A DNA stretch of 64,000 nt from Frondihabitans sucicola (GTDB lineage: Bacteria; Actinomycetota; Actinomycetes; Actinomycetales; Microbacteriaceae), in assembly GCF_030296615.1 (NCBI RefSeq), contig NZ_AP027732.1:3725042-3789041 (forward strand), written 5' to 3'. The notes below the pieces were generated by a model. It did not search any database. It was not told where the DNA came from and saw only the letters and a program-made list of their open reading frames with translations. Below are positions 8,460 to 17,812 of this stretch, piece by piece. Positions within the stretch are counted from its first letter, which is position 1. Every line of letters starts with the position of its first letter. A program made the position numbers and the translations under genes.

Positions 8460-9670
8460 GTGAAAGACCCGGAACTCCACGTCGAGACGACCCGCATCGA
8501 CGACATCATGCCTCTCCTGGCACATATCGATCCACACGATCCGCTGCTGTTCGTCCGGCGCGGTGACGGCATCGCGGGCATCGGAACCGCCCTCCGGCTG
8601 GAGTTCCGCGGGCCGGGTCGGATGCGCGAGGCCGCCGACGCGTGGCGCAGGATCTCGTCCGCGGCCGTCGTCGACGACCCGCTGCGTCTCGCAGGCACCG
8701 GCCTGGTCGCGTTCGGCTCGTTCGCGTTCGCCGACGACTCGGCCGACGCCAGCGTGCTGATCGTCCCGAAGATCGTCATCGGGCGCCGCAGCGGTGTCGA
8801 CTGGATCACGCGGGTCGACGGCGCCGACTTCGAGCGACGCGACTCCTCGGCCCCGACGTCCACCTCGTCCTGACCGAACCCGACTTCGCCGCCGCCGACT
8901 ACGCGGCCGCGGTCGCCGACGCCGTGGTCGCCATCGAGGGTGGCGAGGTGAGCAAGGTCGTGCTCGCGCGTCCCCTCGACGCCGAGCTGCCCGAGGGCAC
9001 CGACCTCCGCGTCATCGCCCGCGACCTCGCCTTCGGCTATCCCGACACCTTCACCTTCGCCGTCGACGGTCTCATCGGGTCCAGCCCCGAGACGCTCATC
9101 AGGAGCGAGGGCGGCGAACTGACGGCCCGAGTCCTCGCAGGCAGCATGGGGCGCGGCACCGACGCCCGCTCGGACGCCGAAGCGGCTCTCGCCCTGGCCA
9201 CCTCGCAGAAAGACCTCGACGAGCACGCGTTCGCGCTCCGCAGCCTGCTGCTCTCTCTCGAAGCGCACGCCGGCGACGTCATGACGGCCGAGACGCCGTT
9301 CACTCTGAAGCTGCCCAACCTGTGGCACCTGGCGACCGACGTGCGCGGCCACCTGACCGATGGCGCGAGTTCGCTCGACCTGATCGATTCGCTGCATCCC
9401 ACCGCTGCGGTGGCCGGGACGCCGACCGCCGACGCCCTCCGCGTCATCCGGCGGCTCGAGCCGTTCGACCGGGGCCGCTATGCCGGGCCGGTGGGCTGGG
9501 TCGGGGCCGACGGCGACGGCGAGTGGGCGATCGCGCTCCGCTGCGCCCAGGTGACCGGCAGTCGCGTCCGGGCCTTCGCCGGCGCCGGGATCGTGGCCGA
9601 CTCGGTGCCCGAGCGCGAGGTCGCCGAGACCACGATGAAGTTCATGCCCGTCGCCGACGCCCTGGGCTGA
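8460..9670 (+). CDS. menF: Isochorismate synthase, split by a one-base deletion
   Basis: This chorismate-binding enzyme converts chorismate to isochorismate, the entry step to menaquinone. The N-terminal part runs from the GTG at 8460 to 8873. The catalytic part continues in another frame with IEGGEVSKVVLAR, GSSPETLI, AGSMGRG and a C-terminal AFAGAGIVADS motif. The span lacks one base: adding a C at 8843 joins RRD to LLGPDVHL and gives 403 residues. TACGAT at 8448-8453 ends six bases before the GTG, suggesting a leaderless transcript. A hairpin follows the stop codon. The assignment as menaquinone-specific rather than siderophore-specific rests on the men neighbours. Confidence 0.88.
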
Positions 9671-9733
9671 CCTTCGTCGTGCGCAACGTGCCGCTCCGCT
9701 TCCGATTCGGCGGTCGTTCGCGCACGACGAACG
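9671..9733. terminator. Inverted repeat between convergent menF and PPK2 genes
   Basis: CCTTCGTCGTGCGCAACG at 9671-9688 pairs with 9715-9733 with one mismatch and a one-base bulge. It fills the gap between two convergent stop codons, so it probably ends transcription from both sides. There is no U tract. Confidence 0.65.
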
Positions 9734-9739
9734 ACGACG

Positions 9740-10591
9740 TCAGCTGGCCGCCAGGCGGGTCTTCTCCGTGGCGACGTCGAAATCGGCGGGCGGCCAGTCG
9801 AGGTCGAGCCCCTCGAGGGCGTTGATGACCAGGCGCTGCACGGCGACCCGGGCGTACCACTTGCGATCGGCGGGCACGACGAACCACGGTGCCGTCTCGG
9901 TCGACGTGCGGCGGATCGCGGTCTCGTAGGCCTCCTGGTAGTCGGACCAGAGGTTCCGCTCGTCGATGTCGCTCGGGTTGTACTTCCAGAACTTGTCGGG
10001 ACGCTCGAGTCGCTCCGCCAAGCGCGCCTTCTGCTCGTCGTACGAGATGTGCAGCATCACCTTGATGACGGTCGTTCCGGCTGCTTCGAGCTCTCGCTCG
10101 AACTCGACGATCTGGTCGTAGCGCTTCTCGATGGTGTCCGCGGAGACGAGTGACCGGACCCGGGCGACCAGGACGTCTTCGTAGTGCGATCGATCGAACA
10201 CCCCGATCATGCCGACGCCGGGCAGCTCGTTGCGGATGCGCCAGAGGAAGTCGTGCGCGAGTTCCTCCTCGGTCGGAGCCTTGAAGGCGTGGTGAGCGAT
10301 GCCCTGCGGGTCGACCGCGCCCACGACGTGCCTCACGATCCCGCCCTTGCCCGCGGTGTCCATCGCCTGGAGGACGAGGAGGACGCTCTTCGTGCCGCCG
10401 GCCGCCCGCGAATCGGCGAACAACTTCTCCTGGAGTTCTGACAGGTGCTCGGCACCGGCCGCGAGCGCCTGAGCGCCGTACTTCTTGTCGCCGTCGAACC
10501 CCGGCGTGGCGGAGGTGTCGATGTCTCTGAGGCTCACGTCTGTCGTGGCGCGGAGCGATTCGGTCGGTTCGATCTTCCAGGTCTTGGCCAT
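9740..10591 (-). CDS. PPK2 family polyphosphate:nucleotide phosphotransferase
   Basis: The 283-residue cytosolic kinase transfers phosphate between polyphosphate and nucleotides. The Walker A-like MDTAGKGG lies at residues 77-84, the Walker B/lid region FDRSHYEDVLVARV near 135, and a conserved ERLERPDKFWKYNPSDIDER near 195-215. Size and single-domain form fit the short PPK2 class. Substrate preference (AMP, ADP or GDP) is not readable from the motifs alone. It lies downstream of menD on the same strand with a 142-base gap and converges with menF. Confidence 0.93.
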   Translation of the reverse strand: MAKTWKIEPTESLRATTDVSLRDIDTSATPGFDGDKKYGAQALAAGAEHLSELQEKLFADSRAAGGTKSVLLVLQAMDTAGKGGIVRHVVGAVDPQGIAHHAFKAPTEEELAHDFLWRIRNELPGVGMIGVFDRSHYEDVLVARVRSLVSADTIEKRYDQIVEFERELEAAGTTVIKVMLHISYDEQKARLAERLERPDKFWKYNPSDIDERNLWSDYQEAYETAIRRTSTETAPWFVVPADRKWYARVAVQRLVINALEGLDLDWPPADFDVATEKTRLAAS

Positions 10592-10733
10592 GAGGCGACT
10601 CTATTCCTCACCGGTGCCCTTCCTCCCGCCCTCCCTTTCCTCCTGCCTGCACGTCGTCGGTCGTGCGCAGCTGACCGCCGAATCCGGCAGTGTGCGGCGG
10701 GTTGTGCACGACCACGGTGGGAGGAGAGCGGGA

Positions 10734-12531
10734 TCAGCGGGCCAGCGGCACCTCGATGAGCACCGGGCCGGCCGACCCGACCAGAGCCTGCTCGAGGGCG
10801 CCCCGCGTGCCGGCCAGGACGTACTCCCAGCCGTACGCCGCTGCCAGCGTTTCGAGCGGTACGTGCTGCGGGGTCAACTGCACGCGCGTCATGGCGTCGG
10901 CGGGCGCCGCCTGGGCGACCTCGAGCCCGTCGAAGATCGTGCCCCCGTCGTCGTTGCCGACGATCACCTGAAGCCGGGGCTTCGCCTCGCCGTCGCCGAA
11001 CAGCAGGGAGCCGGCGTCGTGCAGCAGCGTGAGGTCGCCGACGAGGACACGCGTGATCCCCCGCTCGCCGTCTCCCCACTGGAGGTCGCGGGGGCCCGTC
11101 GTCCCGCCCGCCTGCGAGGCCAGGCCGATGCCGGTCGCCGTCGCGACGGTGCCGTCGATGCCCGCGAGCCCGCGATTGGCGTGAACGCCGATCTTCTTGC
11201 CCGGCACGACGACGTCGGCCTCGCGGATCAGGCGCGAGGCTCCGAGGACCAGACGGTCGTGCGGCCAGGTGACGCGCCAGAGCGCTTCGACGAGGAGCTC
11301 CGCGTCACGGGACGCCGGATCACGTCGACCTCGCCACGAAGGAAGGCGGCGCGCACCGCCGGGTCGCCGGAGACCGCCGCCTCGGGATCGGGCGCCACGT
11401 CGTCGTCGACGACCAGCGAGCGGCCGGTGTGCACCCAGGAGCCGACCCAGGCGCGGTGCGGACGGTCGGCGGCGGCGGGCCCGTCGGGTGCCGCCTCCTC
11501 GGTCACGGACACCCCCTCGACCACGGTCGAAGCCCGAGACGGGTCGTAGGCCTCGGGAACCGCGCCGCGCACGACGACCACCTCGACCCCGGCTCGCTTC
11601 AACAGCGCCGGAACCTGCCGGGTGAGCGTGGGGTGGCCGAAGACGATGGCGCGGGCGACCCGGCCGCCGAACTCGGGAGCGTCGAGGAGCTCGCGGTAGT
11701 GGGGCACGAGGTTCGGGCCGAAGCGCGCGCCGCTCGACACCTCGGCGACGAGGGGCGCCCCCAGCAGGCGGGCCACCTCTTCGGCACGGGGCCCGGCGGC
11801 GTGACCGGCGATGACCACGGTGGCCGGCTCGGCGTCGACCGCGAGGGCGATCGTGGCGGACACCGGGATCGGTGCGTGCTCGAGCGCTGCGCCGCCCTGG
11901 GATCCTGCACTCTTCTCGTCACGGTCGGGCAGCGTCGTGATCGGAGCCGAGAGCGGCTCACGGAAGGCCACGTTGATCTGGACCGGGCCCGGTGCGGCCG
12001 GACGCCCGGGCGACGCCGAATGCCCCAGCGCGGCCGACATCGCCTCGCGGACCAGCGTCCGCACGGAGTCGCCGTCGACGCCGCTGTCGGCGGGCGCCTC
12101 GACGTCTCGGAGGAGGCGCAGCGACTCGCCGAACAGCGCGGGCTGGTGCGTGGTCTGGTTCGAGCCGATGCCCCGGAGCTCGGCGGGTCGATCAGCCGTG
12201 AGCAGGATCAGCGGGACTCCCGAGTGGTGGGCCTCGAGCACCGCCGGATGCAGATTCGCGACGGCCGTTCCCGACGTCGTGACGACCGCGGTAGGCACTC
12301 CTGCTCGACCGCGAGGCCGAGTGCCAAGAACCCGTTGGAGCGCTCGTCGAGCCGGACGTGGAGGCGGAGCCGGCCCTGCCGCTCGAACTCGACGGCGGCC
12401 AGGGCGAGCGCCTGCGAGCGCGACCCCGGGCTCAGGACCACGTCGCGGACACCGGCGCGCTCGAGTTCGGCGAGCAGGACGACGGAGAAATCGGTGGCCG
12501 GGCTACCGGACGGAGCAGGAAGGAATGGCAC
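10734..12531 (-). CDS. menD: MenD (SEPHCHC synthase), split by two one-base deletions
   Basis: MenD is the thiamine-diphosphate enzyme that joins 2-oxoglutarate to isochorismate. Three frames read in order: 12531-12300 ([29 protein letters not shown]), then 12298-11310 ([34 protein letters not shown]), then to 10734 ([15 protein letters not shown] and the ThDP-binding [13 protein letters not shown]). Adding one base at each of the runs 12300-12301 and 11309-11311 fuses them into a 599-residue protein. The GTG start at 12531 overlaps the stop codon of the small membrane gene upstream (TAGTG), so translation is probably coupled. Confidence 0.88.
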
Positions 12532-12887
12532 TACTTCAGTTTGCCAGTCGGCCCGTCGTCGTCGTGTTCTGCCAGCTCCTGCTCGAGACGGCGGATGCGC
12601 TCGTCGACGGACTCACGGTCGCTGGCGCTCATCGGAGCAGACCGCTCGCCCAGGAAATCGGGGTCGTCGTCGGGAGCGACGACCCGTCGATTCGACGCCC
12701 CGCGACTCCGGCGACCGAGTCCGAACCAGAGGAGGGCCCCGACGAGAGGCAGGATCACGATGACCAGCGCCCAGATCGGCTTGTTCAGGGCCCGGAAACG
12801 GTAACGCTCGGTGAACAGGCAATCGATCAGGGCGTAGATCACGAACGCGACCGCAGCCACGATCAGGATGAAGAGCCCTTTGACCAT
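12531..12887 (-). CDS. Small PLDc_N-domain membrane protein
   Basis: The 118-residue protein has two N-terminal membrane segments (about residues 3-23 and 38-57, with the DCLFTER and [20 protein letters not shown] patterns of the PLDc_N anchor domain) and a charged, acidic tail. No catalytic HKD motif is present, so it is not a lipid synthase by itself. Proteins of this type often sit near menD in Actinomycetota, with no known function. The -10-like TAGAGT ends six bases before the ATG at 12887. Its stop overlaps the menD start. Confidence 0.85.
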   Translation of the reverse strand: MVKGLFILIVAAVAFVIYALIDCLFTERYRFRALNKPIWALVIVILPLVGALLWFGLGRRSRGASNRRVVAPDDDPDFLGERSAPMSASDRESVDERIRRLEQELAEHDDDGPTGKLK

Positions 12888-12955
12888 GGCTGCACTCTAG
12901 GCTCGCTCCCTGTGCGTCGCTCGGGGCGCGATGCCCCTCCGGTTCCGACTCGTTC

Positions 12956-13016
12956 ACGCCCCCGGGCGGCTCGATCCACGCCCCCGACGGCTCGCGTGAC
13001 GCCCCCAGGCGGCTCG
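12956..13016. repeat. Three imperfect ~18-bp direct repeats upstream of the DUF4229 gene
   Basis: Units ACGCCCCCGGGCGGCTCG (12956-12973), a one-base-shorter copy at 12978-12994 and a third at 12999-13016 occur at about 21-base spacing and end 16 bases before the next start codon. Confidence 0.75.
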
Positions 13017-13031
13017 CTTAGACTGCCTGAC

Positions 13032-13334
13032 GTGAAAGCAACCCTCTTCTACACGCTGCCCCGGATCGGCATCTTCGTCGTGCTCTTCTTGGTGCTCCGG
13101 CTGACGCCGCTCAACGTGTATCTGGCGGCCGTCTTCGCGGCCGTGCTGGCCCTGCTGATCTCGTACATCTTCTTCGGCAACCTGCGCCGCGGCGTCGCCG
13201 ACACCATCGTCAAGCGCCGCGCCGCTCCCGAGCGCGACGACGATGCCGACCTCGAAGACTCCGTCCTCGACGGCTCCGGCGCCACGGTGCGGCCGGCGCC
13301 GCGCCGTCAGGCTCCGCCCGCCGAAGACGACTAG
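13032..13334 (+). CDS. DUF4229 small membrane protein
   Basis: The 100-residue protein has two hydrophobic segments (about residues 5-23 and 28-46, including VYLAAVFAAVLALLISYIFF) and a long charged, Asp/Arg-rich cytosolic tail. This is the layout of DUF4229 proteins, often found beside menaquinone genes in actinobacteria. The function is unknown. The GTG at 13032 is the only start that retains the first membrane segment. It lies between divergent and convergent men genes, and a large inverted repeat follows its stop. Confidence 0.8.
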   Translation: MKATLFYTLPRIGIFVVLFLVLRLTPLNVYLAAVFAAVLALLISYIFFGNLRRGVADTIVKRRAAPERDDDADLEDSVLDGSGATVRPAPRRQAPPAEDD

Positions 13335-13378
13335 CTCGGCTCGCCGGGCCTTCTCCGCCGCGGTGCGCTGCGACCGGG

Positions 13379-13472
13379 CGTGCCGGTCTGCGTCGGCGGG
13401 CTCTCGCGGCTGTCGGCGGGTGCGCGCGCACGCGCCCACAGCCGCCAGCACCCGCCGACACCGGCAGGCACG
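13379..13472. terminator. Nested GC-rich inverted repeat between convergent genes
   Basis: Outer arms CGTGCCGGT (13379) and ACCGGCAGGCACG (13460-13472), middle arms GTCGGCGGG and CCCGCCGAC, and an inner GGCTGT...ACAGCC stem form a long imperfect hairpin between the DUF4229 gene (plus) and menA (minus). It probably acts as a bidirectional terminator. Confidence 0.55.
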
Positions 13473-13500
13473 CGCCCGCGAGCGCATGGTGCCGGCCGAG

Positions 13501-14460
13501 CTACAGCAGGAAGAACAGCACTGCGGCGAGCGCCAGCGAGAACAGCAGGGCGGAGAACGACGACAGCTTCAGCGCCAGGATCATCTCGGGCGGGGTCTTC
13601 GCCGTCACCCCGATCAGGATGGCGGGCGCTGTGAGGATCGCCGAGAAGTAGACGTAGCCGGCGCCGAAGTAGAGGAACGCGAAGTACACCAGCAGCACGT
13701 ACGGGAGGCCGAGGAACAGCGCGTACACGACGCGCGAAAGCCGCTGACCGAGCACCACGGCGAGTGTCCGCTTGCCCGCCTGTCGATCCTGGTCGATGTC
13801 GCGGATGTTGTTGATCATCAGGACACCGCAGGAGAAGAGGCCGATCATGATCGCCATGATCCAGCCCGCCTCGGACAGCTGGTGTCGCTGGACGAACTCG
13901 GTGCCGAGCGTCGCGACGAGGCCGAAGAAGACGAAGACGAAGATCTCGCCCATCGCGTTGTAGCCGTAGGGGCGCTTGCCGCCGGTGTAGAACCAGGCGG
14001 CGACGACGCAGGCCGCGCCGACGAGCGCCATCCACCAGAACTGGGTGATGACGATGACGGCGATGCCGGCGGCGGCCGCCACCGCGAACGACGCGAACGA
14101 CACGTTGCGCACGATCCTGGGGTTCGCGACGCCGCCGCCGGTGAGGCGGGCCGGGCCGACGCGGTACTTGTCGGTGCCGCGGATGCCGTCGGAGTAGTCG
14201 TTGGCGTAGTTGACGCCGATCTGCAGGAAGAGTGCCACCACGAGGCACAGCACCGCGAGGGGCCAGTCGAAGCGGTTCGTCTCGCTGGCAGCGGCACTAC
14301 CGAGGGCGACGGGAGCGACGGCGAGCGTCAGGGTGCGGGGACGGGCACCGGAGATCCAGTCGGAGACGGTCGCTTTGCGAACCGGGGTCTTGCCCGGGCG
14401 TCCGCCGGGCCTGCCGCTCTTCTTGCTGCTTCTGGAGCTTTTGGTTCTGCTGGTGGCCAC
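13501..14460 (-). CDS. menA: 1,4-dihydroxy-2-naphthoate polyprenyltransferase
   Basis: MenA attaches the polyprenyl tail to dihydroxynaphthoate in the membrane. The 319-residue protein has about eight hydrophobic segments. The first aspartate-rich motif is NYANDYSDGIRGTD (about residues 84-97), which binds prenyl diphosphate. The second is NIRDIDQDRQAGKRTLAV near 220-235. The N-terminal 35 residues are a Ser/Lys/Arg-rich extension, and an internal start after it is possible. The gene reads in the same direction as menB and menE but is separated from menE by 153 bases holding an inverted repeat. Confidence 0.93.
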   Translation of the reverse strand: MATSRTKSSRSSKKSGRPGGRPGKTPVRKATVSDWISGARPRTLTLAVAPVALGSAAASETNRFDWPLAVLCLVVALFLQIGVNYANDYSDGIRGTDKYRVGPARLTGGGVANPRIVRNVSFASFAVAAAAGIAVIVITQFWWMALVGAACVVAAWFYTGGKRPYGYNAMGEIFVFVFFGLVATLGTEFVQRHQLSEAGWIMAIMIGLFSCGVLMINNIRDIDQDRQAGKRTLAVVLGQRLSRVVYALFLGLPYVLLVYFAFLYFGAGYVYFSAILTAPAILIGVTAKTPPEMILALKLSSFSALLFSLALAAVLFFLL

Positions 14461-14480
14461 CCGACGAGTTTAGTCGGCGG

Positions 14481-14556
14481 AAATCGAAGGGGATTCTCCG
14501 CCGGGCGGCGCATTCACGGGCCTGCCAGGGGTCGGGACGAAAATCCCCTTCGATTT
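14481..14556. repeat. Intergenic hairpin repeat, family A, copy 1
   Basis: AAATCGAAGGGGATTCTCCG at 14481-14500 faces its inverted copy CGAAAATCCCCTTCGATTT at 14538-14556. The same arms recur at 36471-36547. It lies between menE and menA and may end menE transcription. Confidence 0.8.
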
Positions 14557-14613
14557 CGGGAGGGCAGAGGAGCGGAGGAGGGAGAAGGAGCAGAAGGGAG
14601 AGCGAGAGCAGGA

Positions 14614-15744
14614 TCAGCGCGGGGCGACGAGCCGGGTCAGCGCCTGGCGGTCGGGCTTGCCGCTGGCGAGGAGGGGAAGCGCGTCGACGGCGACGAGCGC
14701 GTCCGGTGCCGCAGCGCGACCCGCGACCGCGGCCACGGCCTCGCGCACCTCTGCGAGAGAGAGGAGGGGCGCCACGGCCACGACGACCGGCACCTCTCCC
14801 CACCGCTCCGAGCGGGCTCGCACGACGACGGCCGACTCGAACCCGGGCAGCTCGCGGACGGCCCGCTCGACGAGTCCCAGCGACACTTTCAGGCCGCCCG
14901 AGACGATGACGTCGTCGAGGCGCCCGGTGACGGCCACCACGCCGTCGGCGGAGACCGTGCCCGCGTCGCCGGTGCGGTACCAGCGAACCCCGTCGCGCAC
15001 GACGAAGGCCGCCTCCGTCCGGGCCGGGTCGGCCAGGTAGTACTCGGCCAGTGTCGGGCCCGAGAGCTCGAGCTGGCCGTCGACGACGGCCGCGCGCGTG
15101 ACACCGACCGGAACTCCGTCGTACACGCAGCCGCCGCAGGTCTCGCTGGACCCGTACGTGCGCACCACGTGGATTCCCGACCGCGTCGCCCGTTCGAGCA
15201 ACGTGGCGGGCGTGGCCTGTCCGCCCACGAGCACGGCGTCGAATCGACGCAGGACCGTCGCGGAGGCCTCGTCGGTCGAGGCCAGGTCGAGCAGACTCGT
15301 GAGCTGGGCCGGCACCAGCGAGGTGTAGCGGACCGCGTGGGTCAGTGACTCGGCGGCCGCGACGAAGGCCGCGGGATCGAAATGACCGGGAGGCAGGATC
15401 ACGGGCTCGGTCGACGCGGCGATGGACCTCACCAGCACGTTGGTGCCCGCGACGTAGTGCGCCGGCAGAGCGAGAACCCACTGGCCCGGGCCGGCGAGGG
15501 CGGAGTCGGCGGCCGCCGCCCCGGCGAGCAGGGCCGCGGACGAGAGCGCGACGCGTTTCGCGTGCCCCGTCGAACCGCTCGTCTCGATGACGAGGGCGAT
15601 CTTCTTCTCGACCTGGCGCGGAGGGTCGGGGGCCGGCGCTCCGGGCGGGAACGGCAGGATCGCGGGCCCTCCCGAGAGTCCGTCGCGCAGCGCCCTCAGA
15701 ACGTCGGCCGGGTCGCCCGCATCGACGGTCAGCAGCTCTTTCAC
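14614..15744 (-). CDS. menE: o-Succinylbenzoate-CoA ligase
   Basis: The 376-residue acyl-CoA synthetase activates o-succinylbenzoate with ATP and CoA. The phosphate-binding loop ETSGSTGHAKRVALS lies near residue 54 and the adenylate motif TYGSSETCGGCVYDG near 200. The hinge is YRTGDAG, followed by GRLDDVIVSGG, with the catalytic lysine in SGKPDRQAL near the C-terminus. It is short for an AMP-binding enzyme, as actinobacterial MenE proteins are. The GTG at 15744 begins 7 bases after the menB stop, so the two are very likely one transcript. Confidence 0.93.
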   Translation of the reverse strand: MKELLTVDAGDPADVLRALRDGLSGGPAILPFPPGAPAPDPPRQVEKKIALVIETSGSTGHAKRVALSSAALLAGAAAADSALAGPGQWVLALPAHYVAGTNVLVRSIAASTEPVILPPGHFDPAAFVAAAESLTHAVRYTSLVPAQLTSLLDLASTDEASATVLRRFDAVLVGGQATPATLLERATRSGIHVVRTYGSSETCGGCVYDGVPVGVTRAAVVDGQLELSGPTLAEYYLADPARTEAAFVVRDGVRWYRTGDAGTVSADGVVAVTGRLDDVIVSGGLKVSLGLVERAVRELPGFESAVVVRARSERWGEVPVVVAVAPLLSLAEVREAVAAVAGRAAAPDALVAVDALPLLASGKPDRQALTRLVAPR

Positions 15745-15751
15745 GGGGTCG

Positions 15752-16660
15752 TCAGACCTGCCAGGGATACGGCGCCCAGTCGGGTTCGCGCTTCTGGAGG
15801 AACGAGTCGCGGCCTTCGACGGCCTCGTCGGTGCCGTAAGCGAGACGAGTGGCCTCGCCCGCGAAGACCTGCAGCCCCGTCATGCCGTCGTCGGCCGCGT
15901 TGAAGGCGAACTTGAGCATGCGGATCGACGTCGGCGACTTCGTCATGATGATGCGCGCCCAGCGCAGGGCCTCCGTCTCGAGTTCGGCGTGGTCGACGAC
16001 GGCGTTGACCGCGCCCATCTCGTAGGCGCGCTCGGCCGAGTACTCCTGCGCGAGGAAGAACACCTCGCGGGCGAGCTTCTGCCCGATCTGCCTGGCGTAG
16101 TAGGCGCTGCCGTAGCCGCCGTCGAACGACCCCACGTCGGCGTCGGTCTGCTTGAACGTGCCGTGCTCGCGGCTCGCGATCGTGAGGTCGCAGACCGCGT
16201 GGAGCGAGTGGCCACCGCCGGCGGCCCAACCCGGAACCACGCAGATGACCACCTTGGGCATGGTGCGGATGAGGCGCTGCACCTCGAGGATGTGCAGTCG
16301 GCCGTTGCGAGCGGGATCGGGTTTCAGGGCCTCGTCGCCCTCGTAGCGGTACCCGTCGCGCCCCCGGATGCGCTGGTCGCCCCCGGAGCAGAACGCCCAC
16401 CCGCCGTCTTTCGGGCTCGGGCCGTTGCCGGTGAGCAGGACCACGCCGATCGCGGGATTCAGCCGGGCGTCGTCGAGAGCGCGGTAGAGCTCGTCGACCG
16501 TCTTCGGGCGGAACGCGTTGCGGATCTCCGGCCGGTCGAACGCGATCCTGGCCACCTGCCCGCGGACATCGTGATGGTACGTGATGTCGGTCAGCTCACC
16601 CGCCCCGGTGGCCTCCCGCCACTCGGTCGGATCGAACAGGTCGGAGACGGAGTCAGGCAT
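15752..16660 (-). CDS. menB: 1,4-Dihydroxy-2-naphthoyl-CoA synthase
   Basis: MenB closes the naphthoate ring of o-succinylbenzoyl-CoA. The 302-residue crotonase-fold protein has the family features IAFDRPEIRNAFRPKTVDEL, an SGGDQ oxyanion region, the loop GWAAGGGHSLHAVCDLTIAS and QTDADVGSFDGGYGS. The C-terminal GRDSFLQKREPDW tail is typical. The start ATG is 43 bases from the divergent menC start. TAGGCT ends 7 bases before the ATG, suggesting a leaderless mRNA. It is followed by menE. Confidence 0.96.
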   Translation of the reverse strand: MPDSVSDLFDPTEWREATGAGELTDITYHHDVRGQVARIAFDRPEIRNAFRPKTVDELYRALDDARLNPAIGVVLLTGNGPSPKDGGWAFCSGGDQRIRGRDGYRYEGDEALKPDPARNGRLHILEVQRLIRTMPKVVICVVPGWAAGGGHSLHAVCDLTIASREHGTFKQTDADVGSFDGGYGSAYYARQIGQKLAREVFFLAQEYSAERAYEMGAVNAVVDHAELETEALRWARIIMTKSPTSIRMLKFAFNAADDGMTGLQVFAGEATRLAYGTDEAVEGRDSFLQKREPDWAPYPWQV

Positions 16661-16703
16661 GCCTGCAAGCCTATCGAGAGGGCGCTGGTGGAAGACTCGG
16701 AGA

Positions 16704-17732
16704 ATGCTCCCCGACGGACCAGCCCTCCCCGCTCTCGACGATCTCCTCCGCGACGCTCACGTCGTCGCGCTCCCCCTCCGCAACCGTTTCCGGGGCGTCG
16801 AGGTGCGCGAGGCGTTCCTCGTCGAGGGGCCGAACGGCTGGACCGAGTTCAGCCCGTTCCTCGAGTACGGGGCCGCCGAGGCGTCCGCGTGGCTCGCTGC
16901 GACGATCGACTTCGGCTGGGGGCCCGAGCCCCGGCCGTTGCGCGAGCGGGTCGACGTCAACGCGACGCTTCCGGCGGTTGCGGCCGGCCACGTGCCCGAG
17001 ATACTGCGCCGGTACCCCGGTTGCCGCACGGTCAAGGTCAAGGTGGCGGAGCCCGGCCAGACCCTCGCCGACGACGTGGCGAGAGTGGCGGCGGCCCGCG
17101 CTTTCGTCGGGGCCGAGGGCCGCGTGCGCGTCGACGCCAACATGCACTGGTCGGTCGACGAGACGCTCGCGGCCCTCCGAGCCCTGGCGCCGTCCGACCT
17201 CGAGTACGTCGAGCAGCCCGTGGCGACCGTGCCCGAGCTCGCGGAGGTCCGACGCAGGATCGCCGACGAAGGCCTGTCGACGCCGGTCGCCGCCGACGAG
17301 AGCGTGCGCAAGGCCGCCGACCCGCTGGCGGTCGCCCGGGCCGGCGCGGCCGACCTCCTCGTGGTCAAGGCCCAGCCGCTCGGCGGAATCACGCCGGCGC
17401 TCGGCATCGTCCGGGAGGCGGGACTCCCCGTGGTCGTCTCGAGCGCGATCGACACCTCCGTCGGGCTCAGCATGGGTGCCTTCCTCGCCGCCTCGGTTCC
17501 GGAGCTGCCGTACGCGTGCGGTCTCGGCACTGCCGCGATGCTCACGTCGGACGTCACCACAGAGCCGCTGCTGCCCTCCGAGGGAACGGTCGACGTCCGT
17601 CGAATCGACGTCGACGTCGATCTCCTGCGTCGCACTGCAGCACCGGCCGAGCGCCGAGCGTGGTGGCTGGATCGCGTCCGTGCCTGCTACGAGCAGCTGG
17701 CGCGTTCTCGAGCGGCGACCGGAGAGCCGTGA
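16704..17732 (+). CDS. menC: o-Succinylbenzoate synthase
   Basis: The 342-residue enolase-superfamily enzyme dehydrates the SHCHC intermediate to o-succinylbenzoate. The catalytic lysine pair is in TVKVKVAEPGQ near residue 112. Metal ligands are in VRVDANMHWSV (Asp near 146), YVEQPV (Glu near 173) and AADESV (Asp near 199), and a second lysine is in VVKAQPLGG near 223. The frame is open further upstream, but the ATG at 16704 places the start 43 bases from divergent menB and matches the family length. AAGACT ends six bases before it. Confidence 0.93.
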   Translation: MLPDGPALPALDDLLRDAHVVALPLRNRFRGVEVREAFLVEGPNGWTEFSPFLEYGAAEASAWLAATIDFGWGPEPRPLRERVDVNATLPAVAAGHVPEILRRYPGCRTVKVKVAEPGQTLADDVARVAAARAFVGAEGRVRVDANMHWSVDETLAALRALAPSDLEYVEQPVATVPELAEVRRRIADEGLSTPVAADESVRKAADPLAVARAGAADLLVVKAQPLGGITPALGIVREAGLPVVVSSAIDTSVGLSMGAFLAASVPELPYACGLGTAAMLTSDVTTEPLLPSEGTVDVRRIDVDVDLLRRTAAPAERRAWWLDRVRACYEQLARSRAATGEP

Positions 17733-17733
17733 A

Positions 17734-17747
17734 TGGAACCGCTTCCA
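17734..17747. promoter_or_regulatory. LacI-type operator in the alpha-galactosidase promoter
   Basis: TGGAACCGCTTCCA is a near-perfect palindrome with the central CG typical of LacI/GalR-family sites. It begins one base after the menC stop. Its right half CTTCCA lies 19 bases before TACAGT (17767-17772), so it would overlap the -35 region. Confidence 0.7.
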
Positions 17748-17812
17748 AAAACCACAGCATCAGCAGTACAGTCGCTTGCGAACCCCACTTCACCACCAGC
17801 AGGGACGCTCTC

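Noticed and set aside
13335..13500. Small gene in the gap between the DUF4229 gene and menA
   Set aside because: The open frames are parts of a large inverted repeat with no start-site signals, so I call it a terminator.
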